Positions 1-7,481 are shown, numbered from the stretch's first letter. The stretch: DNA of 15,214 bases from Paenalcaligenes sp021793095 (GCA_027317645.1 DAHVQS010000047.1:1-15214); one strand, 5' to 3'. Numbers and translations are program-made. The notes: generated by a model not told the origin, from the sequence alone.

Positions 1-23
1 AAATTGAATCGCTATTCATCGTG

Positions 24-51
24 TTGCTTGATTAGATGCAGTAATTATAGT
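24..51 (+). promoter_or_regulatory. candidate sigma70 promoter upstream of thiG
   Basis: TTGCTT (24-29) lies 16 bases before TATAGT (46-51). The -10 matches the consensus at five of six positions and the -35 at only three. It sits about 80 bases before the thiG start in an AT-rich, apparently non-coding stretch. I see no THI-box or TPP riboswitch core in bases 1-131 and no clear Shine-Dalgarno just before thiG. This is a pattern match only. Confidence 0.3.
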
Positions 52-131
52 GCAAATCAACGGTTTTAGTTTATGATCCTAAGGTTAGTTGGTGTTATCC
101 ATTTCCTTGGTATTTTACAAGCACAGCAAAT

Positions 132-956
132 ATGTCTGCGACCTCTCCTCATACCGATCCTCTTACCATTGCCGGCAAAACCTATCATTCGCGGTTAATG
201 GTCGGTACTGGTAAATACGCTTCCTTACAGGAAACCCAGCACGCCATCGAGGCGAGCGGTGCCGAGATCATCACGGTGGCCATCCGCCGTACCAATATCG
301 GCCAATCGCCTGATGAACCTAATCTACTTGATGTGGTTTCACCTCAAAAATACACGCTCTTACCCAATACGGCCGGCTGCTATACGGCTCAAGATGCGGT
401 GCGCACGCTGCGACTCGCACGTGAGCTATTGGATGGCCACGACCTGGTCAAGCTCGAGGTGTTGGGCGATGCCAAAAACCTATTCCCCAATATGCCCGAG
501 ACCCTCAAGGCCGCAAAACAACTCGTTGCCGAGGGCTTCAAGGTCATGGTTTATTGTGCCGACGACCCGGTCCAATGCAAAATGCTCGAGGACATCGGCT
601 GCGTCGCCATCATGCCCTTGGCCTCGCTCATTGGTTCAGGGATGGGCATTTTGAACCCCTGGAATCTACGCCTCATCATTGACCAAGCCTCGGTACCGGT
701 GCTGGTCGATGCCGGGGTAGGCACGGCCTCAGATGCCGCCATTGCAATGGAGCTCGGCTGTGATGGTGTCTTGATGAACACGGCCATCGCCGAGGCGGAC
801 AATCCTATTTTAATGGCAGAGGCGATGCGTCATGCAGTACGTGCAGGGCGTCAAGCCTATTTGGCCGGGCGCATCCCCAGACGCTATTATGATGCCGATC
901 CCAGCTCACCTACCGAAGGACTTATTGAACCTCATTCTTCTATTTCTAAATCATGA
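132..956 (+). CDS. thiG: thiazole synthase ThiG
   Basis: ThiG forms the thiazole phosphate moiety of thiamine from 1-deoxy-D-xylulose 5-phosphate, dehydroglycine and the sulfur carried as thiocarboxylate on ThiS; it is a cytoplasmic (beta/alpha)8-barrel enzyme. The 274-residue product is nearly full barrel from residue 11 on. Visible family features are VGTGKY (24-29), IRRTN (51-55), the KLEVLGD segment whose Lys107 should be the Schiff-base lysine, the phosphate-binding MPLASLIGSG (161-170), VDAGVGTASDAA (192-203), LMNTAIA (214-220) and AGRIPRR near the C-terminus. The 161-170 segment reads ASL where the Bacillus-type enzyme has GAP. The stop overlaps the thiD start (ATGA), so translation is probably coupled. 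A thiS gene is not visible directly upstream, so ThiS, ThiF and the dehydroglycine-forming enzyme must lie elsewhere or before the window. Confidence 0.97.
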   Translation: MSATSPHTDPLTIAGKTYHSRLMVGTGKYASLQETQHAIEASGAEIITVAIRRTNIGQSPDEPNLLDVVSPQKYTLLPNTAGCYTAQDAVRTLRLARELLDGHDLVKLEVLGDAKNLFPNMPETLKAAKQLVAEGFKVMVYCADDPVQCKMLEDIGCVAIMPLASLIGSGMGILNPWNLRLIIDQASVPVLVDAGVGTASDAAIAMELGCDGVLMNTAIAEADNPILMAEAMRHAVRAGRQAYLAGRIPRRYYDADPSSPTEGLIEPHSSISKS

Positions 957-1780
957 GTATTCCTAGTGTTGTTTCCATCGCGGGGGTTGACCCCTCCGGA
1001 GGCGCCGGCGTATTGGCTGATGTCAAAGCCATGAGTGCGTTGGGCGCCTATGCCAATGGCATTGTGGCTGCTTTGACTGCCCAAAACACCCAGGCAGTCA
1101 CCGAGATTTATCCTGTTGATCCCGCTTTTATTGAAAAGCAGATTGACACCTTGTTTGACGATGTACGCATTGATGCCGCCAAGATCGGCATGCTGGGCCA
1201 GCGCCCGGTCATCATTGCGGTGGCTGATGCGCTGGCACGTTGGCCCCTGCCGCATCTGGTGCTTGACCCTGTTATGGTGGCCAAAAGTGGGGATCATTTA
1301 CTCGAAAAACCAGCGACCGAGGCCCTGATCGAGGCGCTCATTCCCATGTGCACCGTCATTACTCCTAATTTGCCTGAGGCTGCCGTGCTCATCGAGGGCC
1401 GCCCTGCTGAAAATGTGCGCGAAATGTACCAACAGGCTGAAAAACTACGTCGCCTCATGAACGATGAAGGTCAACGCTGGGTATTTCTCAAAGGAGGCCA
1501 TTTGCCCGGTTCAGATTGCATCGATCTGTTTTTTGATGGGGATCAGATGCATGAAATGCCCTCAACACGGATCCAAACCCCCCATACCCATGGCACTGGG
1601 TGTACGCTGTCGGCCGCTTTAGCTGCGCTGCTGCCTCAGCACTCAGACGCTGCCAAGGCCGCTCGAGCAGCCAAAGAGTATTTATACAAGGCCATTGCTC
1701 GTGCCGATGAATTAAAAATTGGCCAGGGCCACGGCCCAGTCCACCATTTCCACGCTTGGTGGCCGCCCCGTCATGAATAA
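953..1780 (+). CDS. thiD: hydroxymethylpyrimidine/phosphomethylpyrimidine kinase ThiD
   Basis: ThiD phosphorylates HMP and then HMP-phosphate to HMP-PP, the pyrimidine half joined to the ThiG product in thiamine synthesis. The 275-residue ribokinase-fold protein shows the N-terminal SIAGVDPSGGAGVLADVKA signature (8-26), KIGML (77-81), LDPVMVAKSG (104-113), ITPNLPEA (136-143), LKGGH (179-183) and the anion-hole/catalytic HGTGCTLSAA (213-222) with Cys217. The C-terminus carries a short His/Trp/Pro-rich end (263-272), common in single-domain ThiD. No fused ThiE domain is present. It begins four bases inside thiG and its end overlaps the next gene by eight bases, making a three-gene coupled unit. 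The start has no good Shine-Dalgarno of its own, consistent with coupling to thiG. Confidence 0.96.
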   Translation: MSIPSVVSIAGVDPSGGAGVLADVKAMSALGAYANGIVAALTAQNTQAVTEIYPVDPAFIEKQIDTLFDDVRIDAAKIGMLGQRPVIIAVADALARWPLPHLVLDPVMVAKSGDHLLEKPATEALIEALIPMCTVITPNLPEAAVLIEGRPAENVREMYQQAEKLRRLMNDEGQRWVFLKGGHLPGSDCIDLFFDGDQMHEMPSTRIQTPHTHGTGCTLSAALAALLPQHSDAAKAARAAKEYLYKAIARADELKIGQGHGPVHHFHAWWPPRHE

Positions 1781-2477
1781 TCCGTCTGCACTGACCGGCA
1801 TTATTGTGGCGATGGACGAAGAGCTCTCTATCATTTTGCAGCACCTACACACCCCCCAATGCCAACAAATTGCCGGTTTACAATTTCATCGCGGGTTTTT
1901 CTTTGGTCACCCTGTGGTGGCCGTGGTAGGCGGAGTGGGCAAGGTCAATGCTGCCCTCTGTACCCAACTATTAATTTCTAATTTTCATGTCGATCGCGTG
2001 ATGAATATCGGGATTGCTGGGGGCTTGGATCCCGATCTGCGCCCTGGGGATGTCGTGATCGCAGATACCCTCATCCAGCATGATATGGATGTGCGCCCTC
2101 TAGGCTTGCCCTTAGGGCAAATTTACCGCTGCCGCTATTTTGACTTTCCTACTGATGCGCCGCTGCGCCAACAGGCCTGGCAAGCCGCTCAACAGCTCAC
2201 GAATCGACAGGTCAAAATAGGGCGCATCGCCACCGGGGATCAGTTTATTGCAGACCCCGCACGCGCCCATGCTATCCATACGCATTTTCAGGCATTGGCC
2301 TGCGAAATGGAAAGCGCCAGCATCGCACAGGTTTGCGCCCTCAATGAGCGTCCTTTTGTCTGCATCCGCTCGCTCTCGGACAATGCCAATAGCGGTGCTC
2401 ATATGGATTTTGAGCAGTTTTTACCCATCGCGGTCAAAAACGCATCGGTGCTACTCAAAGCCATGTTTCGTTCGTGA
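1773..2477 (+). CDS. mtnN: 5'-methylthioadenosine/S-adenosylhomocysteine nucleosidase
   Basis: This cytoplasmic nucleosidase family cleaves adenine from methylthioadenosine, S-adenosylhomocysteine and 5'-deoxyadenosine. The 234-residue product has the family order: IIVAMDEEL (10-18; Glu17 aligns with E. coli Glu12), GGVGKVNAAL (53-62), NIGIAGGL (78-85), GDVVIAD (92-98), TGDQFI (154-159), CEMESASIAQVC (177-188; Glu180 aligns with Glu174) and RSLSD (199-203; Asp203 aligns with the catalytic Asp197). I chose ATG 1773 over an earlier in-frame codon at 1719 because the family begins only a few residues before the first strand and the extra 18 residues are thiD sequence read in another frame. It overlaps thiD by eight bases, so it is probably made from the same mRNA. 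Thiamine synthesis through radical-SAM enzymes releases 5'-deoxyadenosine, which this enzyme can clear. Confidence 0.92.
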   Translation: MNNPSALTGIIVAMDEELSIILQHLHTPQCQQIAGLQFHRGFFFGHPVVAVVGGVGKVNAALCTQLLISNFHVDRVMNIGIAGGLDPDLRPGDVVIADTLIQHDMDVRPLGLPLGQIYRCRYFDFPTDAPLRQQAWQAAQQLTNRQVKIGRIATGDQFIADPARAHAIHTHFQALACEMESASIAQVCALNERPFVCIRSLSDNANSGAHMDFEQFLPIAVKNASVLLKAMFRS

Positions 2478-2490
2478 GATACTCTATAAT

Positions 2491-2505
2491 GTATTTATAA
2501 AATAC
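2491..2505. repeat. small AT-rich inverted repeat after mtnN
   Basis: GTATTT and AAATAC are exact inverted arms around a three-base ATA centre, 13 bases after the mtnN stop. A TATAAT (2485-2490) sits just before it with no convincing -35 box. It could be a regulator half-site pair or chance in AT-rich DNA; it lacks a T tract, so it is a poor terminator. Confidence 0.3.
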
Positions 2506-2574
2506 TTTACAATCGTTAGAGTTGCCGCCCGATACAAACAATATTCATCGCTAGGCAGCCATATTTAGCATCTA

Positions 2575-2619
2575 ACCATTGGCTTTTTTTACTCGTTTTT
2601 TGTTTTTTGCGAGAATGGT
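2575..2619 (+). promoter_or_regulatory. U-rich leader hairpin ending at the Pcm-like start codon
   Basis: ACCATT (2575-2580) and CTCG (2592-2595), separated by an 11-base bulge, are together complementary to CGAGAATGGT (2610-2619), which ends at the base before the ATG. The only Shine-Dalgarno-like sequence, GAGA (2611-2614), lies inside the 3' arm. The loop and bulge are almost all T. If folded, the RNA would hide the ribosome site, with few base pairs, so temperature or an RNA-binding protein could open it. The complementarity is seen; the regulation is inferred. Confidence 0.35.
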
Positions 2620-3306
2620 ATGAACATCCACTCACTATCCAGTGTAGAGCGCGCTCGTTACAACATGGTCGAACAACAAATACGGCCTTGGCATGTAGAG
2701 GACGAACAAGTCTTACAAACCCTGTTTGATGTCCAGCGCGAGCGCTTTGTGCCTGCCGGTATGGAGTCAATGGCATTTTCCGATACCGAGCTCCCGTTGA
2801 TTATCGACTCAGTGGATACCAACGAGACCATGCTACGCCCCACCATCGAGGCTCGTTTCACCCAAGAGCTGCAGCTCAAGCCCACAGACGCGGTCCTCGA
2901 AATCGGTACGGGCTCGGGCTACCAGGCCGCCTTGTTGGGGCATTTGGCCCAACAGGTCACCTCGGTAGAGATCAACCGCACGCTGGCCACCTTTGCTTTG
3001 GACAACATCGAGAAAAACGGCATTACCAACGTTAAAATTGAGACTGGCGATGCCCATGCAGGTTGGGGCACCACCGAATTCGATGCCATTTTGCTCACCG
3101 GCTCAGTGCCCGTTGTCCCAGATGCCCTCAAGTATCAACTCAGCATCGGTGGTCGTTTGGTGGCCGCGGTTGGCCAGCACCCCGTGATGACCGTCCTGCG
3201 GATCACGCGCACCAGTGCAGCCAGCTTTGAAACCACCCCTCTCTTTGATACGGTGATCAAGCCTTTGCGCGGCACCCGAGTTTCCAGCTTTAATTTTGCC
3301 CTATGA
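2620..3306 (+). CDS. divergent protein-L-isoaspartate O-methyltransferase (Pcm)-like methyltransferase
   Basis: The 228-residue product is a class I SAM-dependent methyltransferase of the Pcm family. The SAM motif VLEIGTGSGYQAALL (92-106) is nearly identical to Pcm, followed by SVEINR (115-120), a GDAHAGW loop (143-149), FDAILLTGS (154-162) and GGRLVAAVG (177-185). The segment that in canonical Pcm reads GQTISQP, with the Ser/Thr used for isoaspartyl recognition, is here NETMLRPTIEA (68-78), and the C-terminal VPL-KGE is IKPLRGTR (213-220). The true substrate is therefore uncertain, and the name Pcm should not be taken as function. Such divergent homologues are known beside tolC in betaproteobacteria. 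It overlaps tolC by four bases (ATGA), so the two are probably translated together; the ATG is preceded by GAGA. Confidence 0.8.
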   Translation: MNIHSLSSVERARYNMVEQQIRPWHVEDEQVLQTLFDVQRERFVPAGMESMAFSDTELPLIIDSVDTNETMLRPTIEARFTQELQLKPTDAVLEIGTGSGYQAALLGHLAQQVTSVEINRTLATFALDNIEKNGITNVKIETGDAHAGWGTTEFDAILLTGSVPVVPDALKYQLSIGGRLVAAVGQHPVMTVLRITRTSAASFETTPLFDTVIKPLRGTRVSSFNFAL

Positions 3307-4727
3307 TGATTCAGCGCGGGCGGGGTCGCGCCTATTTATGGATACTGCTCGGGCTATTGCTCAGCGTTATTGGTGCCCAAGCCTGGGCACTCGATCTATG
3401 GACCGCTTGGCAATTTGCCCAAGAACGTGATCCTATCTATGCCACCGCCCAAGCCAGCCGCGCCGCTGACCAGCATCTGATTGGCCAAGCACGCGCGCAG
3501 CTCTTGCCCCATATCCACGCCAGTGCTGGGGTCGATCATCATGATCGGCGTAACGCCAAAGATCTCGGCAACGGGCACAGCAACCACAATAATCTCTGGG
3601 CCTTCACCCTGACCCAGCCGTTGTTTGATCGCCAAAACCTACGCCTTTACGAGCATGCTCAGTATTTGGCAGCCATGGCGGTAGTCGATGAGGAAAATGC
3701 GCGTGCCGAGCTCATGCTGCGCCTCGGCCAGGCCTATTTTGACACCCTAAATGCTCAGGACACCCTACAGTCTCTACGTGCGCAGCTTGAGGCCACCGAA
3801 AAACAACATCAGGCCGCTCTACGGGCTTTTGAGCTGGGCAGCGCCACCATTACCGATGCCCAAGAGGCTCAATCACGATTGGATTTATTACGCGCTCAGA
3901 TCGTGACTGCCGAAGACACCCTGCGCCAGCAATTTTATGCGCTCGAGCGCATCATTGGCATGCAGCCACAGGCCTTGGCCTCACTCAAAACCGATGCCCA
4001 ATTACCCGCCCCTGAGCCCAATAACCCTAATGAATGGCAACAACAAGCAGGTGAGCATAACCTCGCGGTGACGCGAGCAGATCTGGCCCTACAAGCCCAA
4101 CAACACTACCTAGAGTCGAATAAAAGCCGACATGACCCCACGGTGCAACTCCAAGCCCGCACGGGCAGCCAGCACCGCAACAACGCCTTTACCGAGCGGC
4201 GCTCTCCGCGCACCATGGACAGCAGCATTGGCATCGAACTGAGCATTCCCATCTTTACCGGGGGGGAGATTTCTGCCAAGGTCCAAGAAGAAAGCGAGCG
4301 TTTACGCCAACGCCATTTTGAACGTGAAAATGCCCGTCGTGCGGCTGTCGAGGCAGCGCAGCGCTATTTTTCAGGGATGACTTCGGGGCTACTTGAGGTG
4401 CGCTCACTCGAAGAGGCAAAAAAATCTAGCCAAGCGGCCTTAGAGGCTAATCAGCTCGCCTACGAGGTGGGGGTGCGCACACTGGTCGATGTGCTCAATG
4501 CGCAGCAGCAATTCTATGAAACCCGCCGTAACCTCTATTACGCCCGTTATCGGGTGCTGCTTAATAGCTTGCAACTCAAATATGCAGCAGGCACCCTCAC
4601 AGATGACGATCTCTGGGCCATCAATCAATTGCTAGATACCACCGTATCCGAGCAATCCGAGTCCTCTACGCCGTCCGCCCCCTCACAACCAACTGCTCCA
4701 GCGATGCAACCCTCAATGCAGCGCTAA
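3303..4727 (+). CDS. tolC: TolC-family outer membrane channel protein
   Basis: TolC-type proteins form trimeric outer-membrane channels with long periplasmic alpha-helical barrels and serve type I secretion and tripartite drug efflux. The 474-residue precursor has a basic start, a hydrophobic stretch (11-24) and a likely signal-peptidase site after AWA (27-29). The mature part begins LDLWTAWQFAQERDPIYATAQ, the expected first helix with its DP motif. Two structural repeats follow: the first around 35-240 and the second around 250-440, including SIPIFTGGEI (about 312-321) and YEVGVRTLVDVLNAQQQFY (about 385-403), both typical. The last 29 residues are Ser/Thr/Pro/Gln-rich and probably disordered. 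No RND pump or adaptor gene is adjacent, so its partners are encoded elsewhere. The first of two adjacent ATG codons overlaps the upstream stop and is taken as the start. Confidence 0.93.
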   Translation: MMIQRGRGRAYLWILLGLLLSVIGAQAWALDLWTAWQFAQERDPIYATAQASRAADQHLIGQARAQLLPHIHASAGVDHHDRRNAKDLGNGHSNHNNLWAFTLTQPLFDRQNLRLYEHAQYLAAMAVVDEENARAELMLRLGQAYFDTLNAQDTLQSLRAQLEATEKQHQAALRAFELGSATITDAQEAQSRLDLLRAQIVTAEDTLRQQFYALERIIGMQPQALASLKTDAQLPAPEPNNPNEWQQQAGEHNLAVTRADLALQAQQHYLESNKSRHDPTVQLQARTGSQHRNNAFTERRSPRTMDSSIGIELSIPIFTGGEISAKVQEESERLRQRHFERENARRAAVEAAQRYFSGMTSGLLEVRSLEEAKKSSQAALEANQLAYEVGVRTLVDVLNAQQQFYETRRNLYYARYRVLLNSLQLKYAAGTLTDDDLWAINQLLDTTVSEQSESSTPSAPSQPTAPAMQPSMQR

Positions 4728-4744
4728 CCTCGATGTAGCGCTAA
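4711..4744. repeat. 17-base tandem duplication at the tolC 3' end
   Basis: CCTCAATGCAGCGCTAA (4711-4727, ending with the tolC stop) is followed immediately by CCTCGATGTAGCGCTAA (4728-4744), 15 of 17 bases identical. The duplication creates a hairpin: AGCGCTA (4720-4726) pairs with TAGCGCT (4736-4742) across a nine-base loop. Confidence 0.7.
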
Positions 4745-4746
4745 TT

Positions 4747-4767
4747 ATGGGCCACTAGGGCACCCAT
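4747..4767. terminator. possible terminator between convergent tolC and rfaE2
   Basis: ATGG and GCC on the left arm (4747-4753) pair with GGC and CCAT on the right arm (within 4758-4767) around a five-base ACTAG loop, with a two-base bulge. It lies between the ends of the converging genes. Only a short TTT follows on the plus strand and no clear T tract on the minus strand, so this is a weak candidate, possibly helped by the neighbouring hairpin at 4720-4742. Confidence 0.35.
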
Positions 4768-5268
4768 TTAACGGGCCCGTATTTTATTCACCAATGCCGT
4801 GGTTGAGCGCGGGTGCTCGATCGCAATGGCACGGGCATCGCCCCCCCAACTGCGTACCAGTGCGGTTTCTGGCAAGGTCTCCATATCATAATCCCCGCCT
4901 TTGACGATTAAATCGGGGCGCAAGCGCTTGATGATTTCCTCAGGGGTGTCTTCATCAAACCATGTCACCACTGTGGTGCTGGCCAGGGCAGCTAAAACAG
5001 CCAAACGATCAGCCAGCTGGTTTAAGGGACGATCAGCGCCTTTATTTAAACGTCGCACCGAGGCGTCTGTGTTGACCGCAACAAATAGACTGGCCCCTAA
5101 CTGTGCGGCTTCATCTAAATAACTCACATGGCCACGGTGCAAAATATCAAATACCCCATTGGTAAACACCAAAGGCCGCGGCCAACGGCCCTGCGCAAGC
5201 TGCGTTACCAACACCTCCGGAGCAATGATTTTTTCTTGAAAACGCGGGCCTGAAGACGACTCAGACAT
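4768..5268 (-). CDS. rfaE2: D-glycero-beta-D-manno-heptose 1-phosphate adenylyltransferase (RfaE domain II)
   Basis: This enzyme transfers AMP from ATP to D-beta-D-heptose 1-phosphate, making the ADP-heptose precursor of the LPS inner core. The 166-residue protein is a nucleotidyltransferase-fold domain only: FTNGVFDILHRGH (35-47) contains the HxGH nucleotide-binding motif, followed by VAVNTDASVRRLNKG (63-77), RLAVLAAL (88-95), DLIVKGGDYD (119-128) and the C-terminal STTALVNKI (155-163). E. coli HldE carries this as the second half of a bifunctional protein; here the sugar-kinase half is absent, as usual in betaproteobacteria. The start overlaps the ubiB stop by eight bases (ATGTCTGA), implying co-translation with ubiB, though the pathways are unrelated. 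Confidence 0.93.
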   Translation of the reverse strand: MSESSSGPRFQEKIIAPEVLVTQLAQGRWPRPLVFTNGVFDILHRGHVSYLDEAAQLGASLFVAVNTDASVRRLNKGADRPLNQLADRLAVLAALASTTVVTWFDEDTPEEIIKRLRPDLIVKGGDYDMETLPETALVRSWGGDARAIAIEHPRSTTALVNKIRAR

Positions 5269-6811
5269 AATAGAAAATCCCCACGATGAGTGCGACCAAC
5301 AGCAATAACCAAAGTAAGAAAAGCAATTGATTTGTGCGACGCATCTGACGGCCCAATCGGGCTAATTGTTGCTCGATAGAGGCACTGTTATCTGGTCGTT
5401 TGAGGCGTTCAAAAGTCAGACGGGGCAGCTGCGGTAGGATCTGTGACCACTGACTGCCTTCTTTTTGCAGCTGCTCGATTAAACCGGTGAGCCCGATGCG
5501 CTGCCGCATCCAATTTTCCAAATAGGGCTGCGCGGTATCCCATAAATCCAATTCGGGATCCAACTCGCGACCCATCCCCTCTACATTCAGTAAAGTCTTT
5601 TGCAGCAACACCAACTGCGGTTGAATTTCCACATTGAAACGGCGCGAGGTCTGGAATAGGCGCATCAATACCTGAGCCAATGATATTTGTGATAATGGAC
5701 GATCAAAATAAGGCTCACAAACCCCTCGAATGGCCCCCTCAAGCTCTTCCTCGCGCGTATCTGCAGGCACCCAACCTGATTCAATATGCAACTGTGCGAC
5801 CCGACGATAATCACGCTGAAAAAAAGCCAGGAAATTTTGTGCTAAATAGTTTTTATCAAATTCGGACAATGTCCCCATAATGCCAAAATCAAGGGCAATA
5901 TACTGACCAAAAGTCTCGGGTTCGACCGAAACATAGATATTACCGGGGTGCATGTCCGCGTGAAAAAAACCATCGCCAAAAACCTGGCTGAAAAAGATCT
6001 CTACCCCCTTGCGTGCCAGCTCGGGCAAATCGACACCCGCATCTATCAAGGCTTGGGTCTTGCTCACCTGCACCCCGTGCATGCGCTCCATAGTAAAAAC
6101 ATCAGAAGCGCAATAATCCCAAAACACCTCGGGGACCATCAACAAGTTAGCGCGCTTTTTATCATGACTAAAGTTGCGGCGCAGTTGACTGCAATTAGAA
6201 GCCTCGCGAATCAAATCCAGCTCATCATTGAGGTATTTATCAAACTCCGCCACCACCTCTTTGGGCCGTAACCGCCGACCATCAGGACTGATCCACTCAA
6301 CCAAGGCCGCTAACATCCGCATCAAGCTGACATCTTTATTGATGACCTTGCGCATCCCGGGGCGCAATACCTTGACGGCGACCTCTTGACCACTGTGCAG
6401 TACCGCAAAGTGCACCTGAGCAATAGAAGCTGAGGCCACGGGCTCGACCTCGAATTCTTTGAATAAGTCCTGTGGACTGGCCCCCAAGGCCTGCTCAATA
6501 ATGGCCATTGCCTTTTCAGAAGGAAAAGGCGGCACCCGGTCCTGCAAATAAGCCAGCTCATTAGCAATATCCAACGGGATGATATCGCGCCGTGTCGATA
6601 ACACCTGTCCGAATTTTACAAAGACAGGGCCTAAGGCCTCGAGCGCCAAACGTAAACGCACCCCTCGCGGCTGCCGCGCGCGCGTACCAAAACGACAAAT
6701 ACGTAATAAGCAGGCAGCCACCGGATGACGAATACTCGTCAGTAATAGCTCATCCAGTCGGTATCTGAAACAGATATAAAATATAAATAAAAAGCGCCCT
6801 ATACTTGGCAT
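5261..6811 (-). CDS. ubiB: UbiB, atypical protein kinase-like ubiquinone biosynthesis protein
   Basis: UbiB is an ABC1/ADCK/Coq8-family ATPase needed for ubiquinone synthesis, thought to help extract or present lipid intermediates to the Ubi complex at the inner membrane. The 516-residue protein shows the family-specific KFGQ (66-69) within FVKFGQVLSTRRDIIP, the alanine/serine-rich nucleotide loop VASASIAQVH (125-134) that replaces the kinase glycine loop, the VAVKVL lysine (Lys147), HADMHPGN (284-291) and LDFG (307-310). The C-terminus has basic residues followed by a hydrophobic segment (495-515) that should anchor it to the membrane. It follows ubiJ by nine bases; AGGA overlapping the ubiJ stop is a well-spaced Shine-Dalgarno for this ATG. 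All expected motifs are intact. Confidence 0.96.
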   Translation of the reverse strand: MPSIGRFLFIFYICFRYRLDELLLTSIRHPVAACLLRICRFGTRARQPRGVRLRLALEALGPVFVKFGQVLSTRRDIIPLDIANELAYLQDRVPPFPSEKAMAIIEQALGASPQDLFKEFEVEPVASASIAQVHFAVLHSGQEVAVKVLRPGMRKVINKDVSLMRMLAALVEWISPDGRRLRPKEVVAEFDKYLNDELDLIREASNCSQLRRNFSHDKKRANLLMVPEVFWDYCASDVFTMERMHGVQVSKTQALIDAGVDLPELARKGVEIFFSQVFGDGFFHADMHPGNIYVSVEPETFGQYIALDFGIMGTLSEFDKNYLAQNFLAFFQRDYRRVAQLHIESGWVPADTREEELEGAIRGVCEPYFDRPLSQISLAQVLMRLFQTSRRFNVEIQPQLVLLQKTLLNVEGMGRELDPELDLWDTAQPYLENWMRQRIGLTGLIEQLQKEGSQWSQILPQLPRLTFERLKRPDNSASIEQQLARLGRQMRRTNQLLFLLWLLLLVALIVGIFYYV

Positions 6812-6820
6812 ACGGCCGTC

Positions 6821-7465
6821 CTAGATTAAGCCCGACTCTAAACGATCTAATCGCTCTTCGACACGATCCAACTGCGCCTCGAGGGCCTGCCGACGTGTCT
6901 CCCAAAATATCCAATAACGCTGGTGGGTCAGCATTTCACTTTCATGGCCCAAGTACTCAGAAAAATTATCCTGCACATGAACCGCCAAACGTTGTACCCA
7001 CTGGAATAACCCTTGGCCTGCCTGCACCATGCGCACGGCCATAATATCTCCCGTAAAACGCGCCAAGTCAGCCTCAGCATCCCAACGTAGTTGGCCCGCT
7101 AAATCAGCCAAAGTGCGTGCAAAACCAACATCACCCTCTATGCGTAATTGTTCAGCAAATTGCTCAGGTGCCTGTTGCAGCAACTGACTGCCCAACGCCC
7201 ATATCGGCTGGTCAGGCACAATCAAACGCACCTCGACGGCCTGCTTATCGCCTTGGAAAGCCGACAATAATCCAGCCTCAGTCACCACAAACTGAAAGTT
7301 TTGTGCCCCCCACTCAATAGATAAGCGTCGCCCCGCATAAGTCGCCAGCCGCTGCATCGCCCAGGGATTACGCAACAGCAAAAAATTAACCCCTTTGGCC
7401 ACCATCGTTTGCGGCTGCAAAAAAGGCGGCAACAACGTATTGATGCGATTGAAAACTGCTTCCAT
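6821..7465 (-). CDS. ubiJ: UbiJ, SCP2-domain ubiquinone biosynthesis accessory factor
   Basis: UbiJ is an accessory factor of aerobic ubiquinone synthesis whose SCP2 (sterol carrier) domain binds hydrophobic intermediates and, with UbiK in E. coli, supports the soluble Ubi complex. The 214-residue product has an N-terminal SCP2-like region (roughly 8-130; for example SIEWGAQNFQFVV and a conserved-looking LRIEGDVGFARTLADL at 107-122) and a charged heptad-like C-terminus (about 185-214, RRQALEAQLDRVEERLDRLES) that should form a coiled coil. Sequence identity to SCP2 is weak, and the call leans on position directly before ubiB and on overall shape. I take ATG 7465; the preceding GTG at 7468 is an equally possible start one codon longer. 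No strong Shine-Dalgarno precedes either. Confidence 0.85.
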   Translation of the reverse strand: MEAVFNRINTLLPPFLQPQTMVAKGVNFLLLRNPWAMQRLATYAGRRLSIEWGAQNFQFVVTEAGLLSAFQGDKQAVEVRLIVPDQPIWALGSQLLQQAPEQFAEQLRIEGDVGFARTLADLAGQLRWDAEADLARFTGDIMAVRMVQAGQGLFQWVQRLAVHVQDNFSEYLGHESEMLTHQRYWIFWETRRQALEAQLDRVEERLDRLESGLI

Positions 7466-7481
7466 CACCCACCACTCATCT

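Noticed and set aside
1..131. TPP riboswitch before thiG
   Set aside because: No THI-box core or TPP aptamer pairing can be seen in the 131 bases available; a riboswitch further upstream of the window cannot be excluded.
932..1297. 121-codon open frame antisense to thiD
   Set aside because: It lies opposite conserved thiD motifs and has no recognisable feature of its own.
1719..1772. Longer N-terminus for the MTA/SAH nucleosidase
   Set aside because: The extra 18 residues are thiD codons read in another frame, and the family begins near residue 1 of the shorter form.
5948..6271. 107-codon open frame antisense to ubiB
   Set aside because: Shadow of the conserved HADMHPGN region; no independent support.
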